NCBI GenBank assembly: GCA_913031555.1
Contig: CAJWDO010000121.1
Span: 1 to 5,605, forward strand
Direction of reading: 5' to 3'
Source of the DNA: an uncultured Alphaproteobacteria bacterium
Lineage (GTDB): Bacteria > Pseudomonadota > Alphaproteobacteria > Puniceispirillales > Puniceispirillaceae
Length of the DNA stretch: 5,605 bases
A model generated the notes under the pieces. The model ran no database searches, was not told where the DNA came from, and saw only the letters and a list, made by a program, of their open reading frames with translations. Position numbers and translations under genes: made by a program. Positions 1 through 5,605 of the stretch are shown piece by piece (position 1 is the first letter of the stretch; the number at the start of each line of letters is the position of its first letter).

Positions 1-48
1 AAAGGTTTTGAAAAAAACTTTGACAAACCTTTTACAATTGAGGACTAA
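1..48 (+). CDS. Possible C-terminal tail of an upstream gene (partial)
   Basis: Frame 1 is open from the window edge and ends at a TAA at 46-48, giving the 15 residues KGFEKNFDKPFTIED. The stop lies three bases before the ATG of the next small gene, and that gene's GAGGA ribosome binding site sits inside this tail, which is typical of tightly packed AT-rich operons. The fragment is too short to assign to a family, and an open frame of this length can arise by chance. The case rests on the spacing and on the charged, protein-like composition. Confidence 0.35.
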   Translation, partial: KGFEKNFDKPFTIED

Positions 49-51
49 ATT

Positions 52-255
52 ATGAGTTTTCAAACTAAAAAGCAATTACGTAATTCAGGAAGCATTTTTT
101 CAGTACTATTTTTCACATTTTTTGTTTTGATTCCTTTTATTTTGCATGGAAGCTTTAATAAAATTTTCGCTTTTTTAGCTCTATTAATTCTTATAATTAG
201 CATTTTTTCACCTATTAGCTTAATAATTAGCTTATTTACACAATCAGTTTCGTGA
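52..255 (+). CDS. Small two-helix membrane protein, SxtJ-like N-terminal half, possibly truncated
   Basis: This 67-residue protein starts at an ATG preceded by GAGGA (40-44) with a 7-base spacer. It has a short basic N-terminus (KKQLRN), then two hydrophobic stretches at about residues 14-32 and 38-63 with a short polar turn (HGSFNK) between them, so it should sit in the inner membrane. The pattern LRN-x-G, helix, turn, helix, SP resembles the first half of SxtJ-type small membrane proteins, which in marine bacteria often follow carbamoyltransferase genes. Those proteins are usually about twice as long and continue with a conserved aromatic/basic segment. Here that segment is missing, and the last 14 codons run into the TTAGC repeat cluster. 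Codons are extremely AT-rich, unlike all genes to the right. The family call is from remembered sequence style and is tentative. The frame is more secure than the name. Confidence 0.45.
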   Translation: MSFQTKKQLRNSGSIFSVLFFTFFVLIPFILHGSFNKIFAFLALLILIISIFSPISLIISLFTQSVS

Positions 256-329
256 AAAAAGCTAATTATTAGCTTAATAGCAGCGTATTAGGTATGTGTT
301 GATAATTAGGTACGTTATTAGGCTAATAG
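197..329. repeat. Cluster of TTAGC/TTAGG motifs with a long imperfect inverted repeat
   Basis: Two 22-base arms, 212-233 and 259-280, are reverse complements at 19 of 22 positions and enclose a 25-base loop. The loop contains the TGA stop of the small membrane gene. TTAGC occurs at 197-201, 215-219, 227-231 and 269-273, and TTAGG at 288-292, 306-310 and 318-322. The last copy sits in an odd-centred 13-base palindrome, 316-328. A 12-base direct repeat, TATTAGCTTAAT, links 213-224 and 267-278. The stem is almost pure A/T with no following T-run, so it is a poor intrinsic terminator. A recombination site, a transposon-end remnant or an amplification fold-back scar are all possible. I cannot match it to a named element. 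Confidence 0.6.
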
Positions 330-330
330 T

Positions 331-890
331 TTGATAGTGGAGGCGACCCGAGAGGCGCACCATTGCGCGGCTGGGTGTGAACACATCTAGGGTACCGAGG
401 CTCCACCCCCCCCCTTGGCGCCTCGTGTTTTTCGTGCCAAACCAGCGCGATCTCGGCGGGGCGTCAGCGCCTCTCGGAGGGGCATCATGCGCTCCCGGGG
501 CCGCCCGACGGCGCGGGCCTCTTGCCGATGGACCCAGCCGAGGTGCCCGACCAGTCGGAGTGGCGCTGACGCGCCGCGCGCGACCACCAGCCAGCTTTCC
601 GGCCGGGCCGAGAACGGTGCGTCGAAAGAGTAGACAGTCTCCGGTCCATCCGGAATTTTATCGTTTTAGTTAGCACTGCTGCTGCAGACAGGGCCCGCGT
701 GACCCCATGCCCTTCCCGGATCCAGCTCGCTGAGGTGTGACGTCACCCCGATGACCGCCCACAGGTGGCTGATCGCGGCCGCCGCTCACGCTGCTTTTCG
801 GCGCCTGGCTCTCAGAGGGCCCCTGCGGCTCTCGCTCGTCGCGCGACCGCCGCCGACATCATGTGCTCGGTCGTCCCCGCCGGCGCGGAG
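331..890. other. GC-rich stretch without a recognisable gene
   Basis: Base composition jumps from under 30% GC to roughly 60-78% GC at about 331 and remains high until about 890. Open frames occur on both strands, as expected at this GC content, and most give Arg/Ala/Pro/Gly-rich translations with no motif I recognise. The best candidate is on the minus strand, open from 665 to the stop at 387-389. Its first 25 codons give a balanced protein-like text (for example PDGPETVYSFDAPF). A nine-C run lies at 406-414. An 11-base perfect inverted repeat pairs 461-471 with 562-572, and a near-perfect 16-base palindrome lies at 734-749. No rRNA, tRNA, transposase or CRISPR signal was seen. The origin could be a different organism, possibly even eukaryotic; this is inference. 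Confidence 0.5.
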
Positions 891-1232
891 AAGTTCGGCC
901 GTCGGTGATGACAGATCGACAATGCCATTTTCGCGTTCGCGCGCGACGTCAGCGGTGATCTCGAAAGGATCGCCGCGCGCCGTCTGCCCGCGATACACGG
1001 CACCGGTCAATTCGACTTCACCGGTCTCGTCCACCTTTATGTCACTGATTTCCAGCCGGATTTCATCTTGCTGGTTAAACAGGCCAAGCCACAGGACAAT
1101 GCCGAACGACATCACCACGCCAAGCCCTATAAACAGCAGGCTGGTCCGAAAGTTTCGGCGCTCGGGGTCAGCCTGTCTGGCGCGTGGAGCGAATTTGGGC
1201 GTGGGCTGACCGGCGCCCTGTTCCTCTGCCAT
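786..1232 (-). pseudogene. lptC: LptC-like lipopolysaccharide export protein, C-terminal part missing
   Basis: LptC is a bitopic inner-membrane protein that takes lipopolysaccharide from LptB2FG and hands it to LptA in the periplasm. From the ATG at 1232 the protein has a basic, proline-containing cytoplasmic N-terminus, one membrane helix at about residues 30-52, then the start of the periplasmic beta-jellyroll (ISDIKVDETGEVELTGAVYRG, residues about 62-82; GDPFEITADVA, about 87-97; NGIVDLSSPTAEL, about 102-114). ATG 1232 is preferred over the in-frame TTG at 1235 because AGGAG at 1245-1241 lies 8 bases upstream and overlaps the rnd stop. After residue 114 (near position 890) the expected jellyroll strands are replaced by about 34 Arg/Gly-rich residues ending at a stop at 786-788. 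No other frame restores the family sequence. Family members are usually around 200 residues. The identity of the first 114 residues is fairly sure. Whether the break is biological or an assembly fault is open. lptA, normally next, is absent. Confidence 0.75.
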
Positions 1233-1243
1233 CAATGCGGCTC

Positions 1244-1855
1244 CTAATGGTGAAAGATATCGAGATCGTCGAAGCCGCCAAGATCCATATCGGCGCGAAC
1301 CGGCAGGAATTCGAAGCAGGCCTTTGCTATTCTTGTGCGGCCCTCACGCTCCAGCATCTCATCCAGTACAGCGCGCAGACGATGGAGATACAGCACATCG
1401 CTTGCCGCATATTTCTGCTGCGCATCGCTCAGGCTGGCGGCGCCCCAGTCGGACGATTGCTGTTGTTTGGAAATTTCCACGCCGATAAGCTCGTCACACA
1501 AATCCTTCAGCCCATGCCTGTCGGTATAGGTGCGGCAGAGTTTTGATGCGATCTTCGTGCAATAGATCGGTCCCCTGACAGGGCCGATTGCCTGTGCCAG
1601 CGAGGCCAGGTCAAACCGCGCGAAATGAAACAGCTTGGTGACCGCGGGGTTCGCCAGAATCGCCGTCAGATTTGGTGCTGGCCCAATCGGATGCGCCATC
1701 TTTACGAGGTGCGCGTCACCTTCGCCGGATGACAACTGGACGAGGCAGAGCCTGTCGCGATGCGGGTTCAGTCCCATCGTTTCGGTATCGATGGCAATCG
1801 CGGTGCCAAGGTCGATGCCGTCTGGCAGATCATGATGATGAAGATGTATGGCCAT
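1244..1855 (-). CDS. rnd: Ribonuclease D, short alphaproteobacterial type (DEDDy 3'-5' exonuclease)
   Basis: This is a cytoplasmic 3'-5' exoribonuclease of the kind that trims tRNA and other structured RNA precursors. It has 203 residues from the ATG at 1855. All DEDDy motifs are visible: Exo I IDTETMGL (Asp23, Glu25), Exo II FHFARFDLA (Asp82) and Exo III YAASDVLYL (Tyr149, Asp153), so the metal-binding set is complete. The HRDC domains that lengthen the E. coli enzyme to about 375 residues are absent, as is normal for the alphaproteobacterial form. The frame extends upstream to 1903, but those 16 residues do not look like the family, whereas MAIHLHHHDLPDGIDLG fits its usual N-terminus. A GAGGA lies 11 bases before this ATG, somewhat far. 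The stop TAG (1246-1244) overlaps the ribosome binding site of the following lptC-like gene, so the two are co-transcribed and probably translationally coupled. It is divergent from the flavoprotein operon. Confidence 0.93.
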   Translation of the reverse strand: MAIHLHHHDLPDGIDLGTAIAIDTETMGLNPHRDRLCLVQLSSGEGDAHLVKMAHPIGPAPNLTAILANPAVTKLFHFARFDLASLAQAIGPVRGPIYCTKIASKLCRTYTDRHGLKDLCDELIGVEISKQQQSSDWGAASLSDAQQKYAASDVLYLHRLRAVLDEMLEREGRTRIAKACFEFLPVRADMDLGGFDDLDIFHH

Positions 1856-2098
1856 CCTGCTGCTTGTCCTCACATTGCTGGTGCCCGGCATGCCGACTCC
1901 CACGCGGATCTTGTGATTACATTACAGGATCAGCATGGCGAAATGCCAGTTAAACCTTCCCTGCCGGGGACATCGGGATGCGCCTGCACCGGTCGGCGGA
2001 ATTGGCGCAGTTCCGGTCGCTCGTGCAAAAATGGGTGGACAAGCCGCCGGTGCAAATTGATCCTGTGGATGGTTTGAGACCTGAGGGGGAGATAGGTC
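1856..2098. promoter_or_regulatory. Divergent intergenic region between rnd and the flavoprotein operon
   Basis: Promoters for both divergent transcripts should lie in these 243 bases. Besides the rnd promoter candidate, it holds a direct repeat GTGCAAA at 2023-2029 and 2050-2056 (27-base spacing, not a whole number of helical turns) and an inverted pair TGCACCGG (1985-1992) with CCGGTGCA (2047-2054). These could be regulator half-sites, but short matches like this are common by chance. No clear -35/-10 pair was found for the plus-strand gene. Its ribosome binding site is the purine tract GGGGGAGA at 2085-2092, 6 bases before the ATG. No small gene, riboswitch or terminator could be supported. 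Confidence 0.4.
1921..1949 (-). promoter_or_regulatory. Candidate sigma-70 promoter for rnd-lptC
   Basis: On the minus strand CTGGCA (1949-1944, four of six matches to TTGACA) and TGTAAT (1926-1921, five of six matches to TATAAT) are separated by 17 bases. Transcription would begin near 1914 and leave a leader of about 59 bases before the rnd ATG at 1855. A second overlapping TGTAAT lies at 1921-1916. This is a motif match only. In this lineage the -10 box is often weak, so the call is tentative. Confidence 0.3.
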
Positions 2099-4504
2099 AT
2101 GAAATCGCAGTATCGCGTGGTTGTAATCGGTGGCGGTGTCGTCGGTGCGTCGATTATCTATCATCTTGCGAAGATGGGATGGTCGGATATCTGCCTGATC
2201 GAACGGTCGGTACTGACAGCAGGGTCGAGCTGGCATGCCGCCGGCGGCGTTCATGCGCTGAATGCCGACCCCAATATTTCCGCCCTTCAGGCCTACACAA
2301 TCGACCTTCTCAGCAAGATCGAGGAGGAAAGCGGGCAGTCGGTCGGTATGCATCTGACCGGCGGTCTGACGCTGGCCGGCACGCCGGATCGCTGGGAATG
2401 GCTGCAATCCGCATACCGCGTCTATCAGAGTATAGGCATTGATGATGTGCGCCTTGTGACGCCTGAGGAAGCTGGCGCGATGTGTCCGGTGCTGTCGACA
2501 GACGGGATTCTCGGTGGCCTGTGGGCTGATCGCGAGGGCTATGTCGATACCACGGGAACGGTGCTTGCCTATGCTGGCGCGGCGAAGAAGAATGGCGCCA
2601 CGGTGATTGAGCATAATCGCGTTCTGGAGCTCAATCAGACGTCCGATGGCTGGGATGTCGTGACCGAGAAGGGCACCATTTCTTGCGAGCATGTGGTCAA
2701 CGCCGCCGGTCTGTGGGCCAAGCAGGTTGGCCGTATGGCCGGGATCGAACTGCCGGTTTCGCCGCTGTCGCACCATTATCTGCTGACCGAGACGATTCCC
2801 GAGGTGGCCGAGCTGGATGGTGAACTGCCTCTTGTCGTCGATCTCGAGGGATTCACCTACATGCGGCAGGACCAGAAAGGCATGCTGCTTGGCATCTATG
2901 AGGTCAACCATCAGCACTGGATGATGGACGGCGCTCCATGGGATTACGGGATTGAGCTTCTGCAGGAGGATGTCGACCGGATCGAGAACGAGTTGACGAT
3001 GGGGTTCGAACGCTATCCGGTATTGCAGACGGCCGGCGTGCGGAACTGGGTCAATGGTGCCTTCACATTCTCGCCTGACGGCAATCCTCTCGTCGGGCCA
3101 GTGCCTGGCAAGCGTGGCTATTGGTCGGCCTGCGCCGTCATGGCCGGGTTCCTGCAGGGTGGCGGCGTCGGTAAATCGCTCGCCGAATGGATGATCCACG
3201 GCGAGCCGGAGGCCGACGTATACGGGATGGATGTTGCACGTTACGGCCCGTTCGCTGAAAACAAGGAATATATCAAGCAGACAACCGGCCAGTTCTATTC
3301 TCGTCGCTTTGTCATGACCTATCCGAATGAACAACTGCCAGCCGGCCGGCCATTGAAGATGGCGCCGGCACATTCCGACATGGCTGCGGCCGGCGCGGTC
3401 TGGGGCAGCAGCTGGGACCTCGAGGTGCCGTTGTATTTTGCGCCAAAGGGGTTTGCCGAAACACCGTCGCTGAAGCGCTCGAACGCTTTTGACATTGTCG
3501 GCGCCGAATGCCGGAAGGTGCGCCGCGATGTCGGTCTTCTGGACATCACCGGCTTCTCACGCTTCGAGATCAGTGGGCCGAATGCCGAGGCCTGGATGAA
3601 TAAGCTTTTCGCCACGAAATTGCCGGCGCCGGGCCGCGCGCGGCTTGCCGTCGCGCTTGGCCATGATGGCCGGTTGAAGGGTGATCTGACGCTGTTCAAC
3701 TGGGGTGATGGCACCTGGTGGATCATGGGGTCCTATTATCTGCGGCGCTGGCATATGCGCTGGTTCGATGATCACATGGATGATGGCGTGCAGGTGCGCG
3801 ACCTTGGCGAGGAGATGGCAGGCTTTTCGCTTTCCGGGCCGAATTCGCGGGCGGTGCTGGAAAAATTGACCGACGGCCCCCTTGATGAGCTTTCATTCAT
3901 GGGATGCGGCAGCTTCGATGTCGGGCTGGTGCGGACAAGGATTGGCAGGCTGTCGGTCACCGGTGAGGCGGGCTATGAAATCAACTGCCGGATGGGTGAT
4001 CACATCGCGTTGCGGCGGATGCTGCTGGCGGCGGGGGCTGATCTCGGAATTGCCGAATATGGCTTCAACGCCCTTCTGTCGCTGCGGCTTGAGAAGAGTT
4101 ATGGCATCTGGTCGGCCGAATTCACGCAAGGCTATACGCCGGGGATGACCGGCATGGACCGTTGGATTGATTGGGACAAGGCGGACTTTATCGGCCGTGA
4201 TTCCGCGATTGCCGAGCGTGAGGGCAATGGACCGGCGCAGCGTCTGGTAACGCTGCAGGTGGCGGCTGACGGCGCTGATGCCAGCGGGTATGAGCCAGTC
4301 TGGTCAGGCGAACGACGTGTCGGGTTCGTGACGTCCGGTGGCTATGGCCATACAGTCGAGAAATCGCTTGCGATGGCGCTTGTCGACAGCGATCTGGCAT
4401 CGGTCGGCATCGATCTTGGCGTTCATATCGTCGGGGTGGAGCGGGACTGTTCGATCATCACCCCGTCACCCTATGATTCGGTCGGCGCCGTGATGCGCGC
4501 GTGA
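2099..4504 (+). CDS. FAD-dependent oxidoreductase/GcvT fusion, dimethylglycine or sarcosine dehydrogenase family
   Basis: This family oxidises an N-methyl group of a small amine with FAD and passes the resulting one-carbon unit to tetrahydrofolate bound in the GcvT-like half. The protein has 801 residues, the usual full length. In order there are: a DAO-type FAD domain from residue 6, with VVVIGGGVVGAS (GxGxxG at 11-16) and an acidic strand end at Glu35; GSSWHAAGG, where His46 matches the covalent FAD-linking histidine of DMGDH relatives; NWVNGAFTFSPDGNPLVGP near 320-335; an FAO_M linker at about 380-455 containing YPNEQLPAGRPLK; a GcvT N-domain at about 458-700 with VGLLDITGFSRFEISGP, GRLKGDLTLF (its Asp matches the folate-contacting Asp of T-protein) and GEAGYEI; and a GcvT C-domain at about 705-795 with VGFVTSGGYG and KSLAMALV. 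There is no signal peptide, so it is cytoplasmic. The exact substrate (dimethylglycine, sarcosine or another methylated amine) cannot be read from sequence. It is probably the first gene of an operon with the next flavoprotein, 40 bases downstream. Confidence 0.92.
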   Translation: MKSQYRVVVIGGGVVGASIIYHLAKMGWSDICLIERSVLTAGSSWHAAGGVHALNADPNISALQAYTIDLLSKIEEESGQSVGMHLTGGLTLAGTPDRWEWLQSAYRVYQSIGIDDVRLVTPEEAGAMCPVLSTDGILGGLWADREGYVDTTGTVLAYAGAAKKNGATVIEHNRVLELNQTSDGWDVVTEKGTISCEHVVNAAGLWAKQVGRMAGIELPVSPLSHHYLLTETIPEVAELDGELPLVVDLEGFTYMRQDQKGMLLGIYEVNHQHWMMDGAPWDYGIELLQEDVDRIENELTMGFERYPVLQTAGVRNWVNGAFTFSPDGNPLVGPVPGKRGYWSACAVMAGFLQGGGVGKSLAEWMIHGEPEADVYGMDVARYGPFAENKEYIKQTTGQFYSRRFVMTYPNEQLPAGRPLKMAPAHSDMAAAGAVWGSSWDLEVPLYFAPKGFAETPSLKRSNAFDIVGAECRKVRRDVGLLDITGFSRFEISGPNAEAWMNKLFATKLPAPGRARLAVALGHDGRLKGDLTLFNWGDGTWWIMGSYYLRRWHMRWFDDHMDDGVQVRDLGEEMAGFSLSGPNSRAVLEKLTDGPLDELSFMGCGSFDVGLVRTRIGRLSVTGEAGYEINCRMGDHIALRRMLLAAGADLGIAEYGFNALLSLRLEKSYGIWSAEFTQGYTPGMTGMDRWIDWDKADFIGRDSAIAEREGNGPAQRLVTLQVAADGADASGYEPVWSGERRVGFVTSGGYGHTVEKSLAMALVDSDLASVGIDLGVHIVGVERDCSIITPSPYDSVGAVMRA

Positions 4505-4544
4505 CCGACCGACATGTTTCCGAGTTTCGTTTGAGGGGAATTTG

Positions 4545-5605
4545 ATGAGCCAACAACCAGATGCAATCATCATCGGTACCGGTGTCATTGGAACAGCGGT
4601 GGCCTTTGAAATGGCGAAAGCCGGCTGGAAGACGCTGTCACTGGACCGCAACACGCGGATCGGGCACGGCTCGACGGCCGGGTCATGCGCCATCATCCGC
4701 ATGCATTACTCGACCTTCGACGGCACCGCCTTTGCGTGGGAGGGATATCATTACTGGCGCGACTGGCAGAGCTATCTCGGCCTTCCGGAGAGCGCCGATC
4801 TGGCGAAATTCAAGGAATGTGGATGCATGGTCATGCGCACGGTGGCGAATGACCATCTGAACAAGCATCTCGCCAACAGCCGTGATCTGGACATCCCGGT
4901 CGAGGAATGGGACGCCGATGCCATTCGTGACAGGCTGCCGATCTATTCGCTGGAAAGTTTTTCGCCGCCGCGCCGGATTGATGATCCATCCTTCGGCGCG
5001 CCGAATGGTGAGCGGATTTCCGGTGCGCTCTACTGGCCGAATGGTGGCTATGTCACCGACCCGTCCCTGTCATCACAGAATCTGGCGGATGCTGCCAGAT
5101 TGCATGGCGCCGAATTCCGGCTTGGTGCCGAAGTGGCGGAAATCCTGCAATCGGACGGCCGCGTCAGCGGCGTTCGTCTTGCCTCGGGTGAGGATATCCA
5201 TGCGCCGGTTGTGGTCAATGTCGCCGGGCCGGCCTCGGCCCATATCAATGGGCTGGCCGGTGTCCTTGACGAGATGACGATCAAGACAAGGCCGCTCCGC
5301 CAGGAGGTGGCGCATGTGCCGGCACCGCAAGGGTGTGATTTTGACAAGATCGGCATGGTTGTGTCGGATTCCGATATCGCCTGCTATATCCGGCCCGAAC
5401 ATGGCAACAACATCCTGATCGGCAGCGAGGACCCGCCTTGCGATCCGCATATGTGGGCTGAGACCGATACCGATTATGCGCGTGATTTCACCGACCAGTG
5501 GAACAATCAGGTGATGCGCTATGGCCAGCGGGTGCCTAGCCTCGGCATCCCGTCACAGGTGCGTGGTGTTGTCGATCTCTATGACGCCTCGACGGACTGG
5601 ATCCC
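4545..5605 (+). CDS. DAO-family FAD-dependent oxidoreductase, sarcosine oxidase-like (cut by the window end)
   Basis: The ATG at 4545 follows AGGGGA (4534-4539) with a 5-base spacer, and the frame is open for 353 codons to the window edge. It begins with a Rossmann FAD motif, DAIIIGTGVIGTAVAFEMAKAG (GxGxxG at residues 11-16), with Asp34 at the acidic strand end. The segment GHGSTAGSCAIIRMHYSTF aligns by eye with the active-site loop of monomeric sarcosine oxidase (GSHHGDTRIIRHAYGEG): the IIR is kept, so Arg52 could hold a substrate carboxylate, but the preceding Arg (49 in that enzyme) is Ala here. No flavin-linking His like that of the upstream protein is present. The segment VVVNVAGPASAHINGLAG is the usual second FAD-contacting strand. 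Family members run about 390-440 residues, so roughly 40-90 C-terminal residues lie outside the window. It probably oxidises an N-methyl amino acid or related amine made or used by the neighbouring enzyme. The substrate is unproven. Confidence 0.88.
   Translation, partial: MSQQPDAIIIGTGVIGTAVAFEMAKAGWKTLSLDRNTRIGHGSTAGSCAIIRMHYSTFDGTAFAWEGYHYWRDWQSYLGLPESADLAKFKECGCMVMRTVANDHLNKHLANSRDLDIPVEEWDADAIRDRLPIYSLESFSPPRRIDDPSFGAPNGERISGALYWPNGGYVTDPSLSSQNLADAARLHGAEFRLGAEVAEILQSDGRVSGVRLASGEDIHAPVVVNVAGPASAHINGLAGVLDEMTIKTRPLRQEVAHVPAPQGCDFDKIGMVVSDSDIACYIRPEHGNNILIGSEDPPCDPHMWAETDTDYARDFTDQWNNQVMRYGQRVPSLGIPSQVRGVVDLYDASTDWI

Noticed and set aside
20..25. TTGACA resembling a perfect -35 box before the small membrane gene
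   Set aside because: No acceptable -10 box lies 16-18 bases downstream, and the site falls within a frame that may be the coding tail of the upstream gene.
212..280. Stem-loop considered as an intrinsic terminator
   Set aside because: The stem is almost entirely A/T, the loop is 25 bases, the first arm lies inside the coding frame and no T-run follows.
377..673. Open frame of 98 codons on the plus strand starting with GTG
   Set aside because: It has no ribosome binding site and a low-complexity Arg/Pro/Gly/Ala translation. Open frames of this size are expected by chance at this GC content.
331..890. GC-rich block considered as rRNA, tRNA, structured ncRNA or CRISPR
   Set aside because: I saw no conserved rRNA segments, no tRNA cloverleaf and no regularly spaced repeats. 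The 11-base inverted repeat (461-471 with 562-572) is unremarkable for DNA this rich in G and C.
751..1209. Open frame of 152 codons on the plus strand
   Set aside because: It overlaps the recognisable lptC part on the opposite strand, and its own translation is Ser/Arg/Pro-rich without family features.
1856..1903. Upstream extension of ribonuclease D by 16 residues
   Set aside because: The added residues do not fit the family N-terminus, which begins with a short strand of the MAIHLHHHDLP type, and the protein is already of normal length from the ATG at 1855.
1922..3373. Open frame of 483 codons on the minus strand, antisense to the FAD/GcvT gene
   Set aside because: The plus strand carries a complete, motif-rich 801-residue protein over the same bases. 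The antisense translation is rich in His, Arg and Pro with no motif, as expected for a mirror frame of GC-rich coding DNA.

Overview
About 85% of this window (roughly 890-5605) reads as chromosome of an alphaproteobacterium of moderate GC content. The evidence is a short, HRDC-less ribonuclease D followed at once by an LptC-like gene, which is the usual alphaproteobacterial order, and two flavoproteins of the methylated-amine (dimethylglycine/sarcosine) type. These flavoproteins are abundant in marine lineages such as SAR116 and Roseobacter relatives. The lineage is an inference from gene content and protein style only.

Layout. Positions 1-330 are very AT-rich (about 20-30% GC). They hold the possible tail of one gene, a small two-helix membrane protein that resembles the N-terminal half of SxtJ-type proteins, and a cluster of TTAGC/TTAGG motifs forming a long imperfect inverted repeat. 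Positions about 331-890 are very GC-rich (about 60-78% by line) and contain no gene I can recognise. At about 890 the text switches, inside the LptC reading frame, to ordinary alphaproteobacterial coding sequence. On the minus strand lie rnd (1855-1244) and lptC (1232 to about 890, then broken). A divergent intergenic region (1856-2098) separates them from a plus-strand pair: an 801-residue FAD/GcvT fusion protein of the dimethylglycine/sarcosine dehydrogenase family (2099-4504), and a DAO-family FAD oxidoreductase (from 4545, cut by the window end).

How the genes work together. The two flavoproteins are 40 bases apart and co-directional, so they are probably one operon for oxidative N-demethylation of small amines, with the GcvT half passing the one-carbon unit to tetrahydrofolate. 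rnd and lptC are housekeeping genes (RNA 3' processing and lipopolysaccharide export) and are not functionally tied to the flavoproteins. The three-part base composition and the break inside lptC suggest that the first 890 bases are foreign to the rest. An assembly or amplification chimera is the simplest reading, and a real insertion is the alternative. I see no convincing new defence, mobile or RNA system here. The left 890 bases are the part most worth checking.
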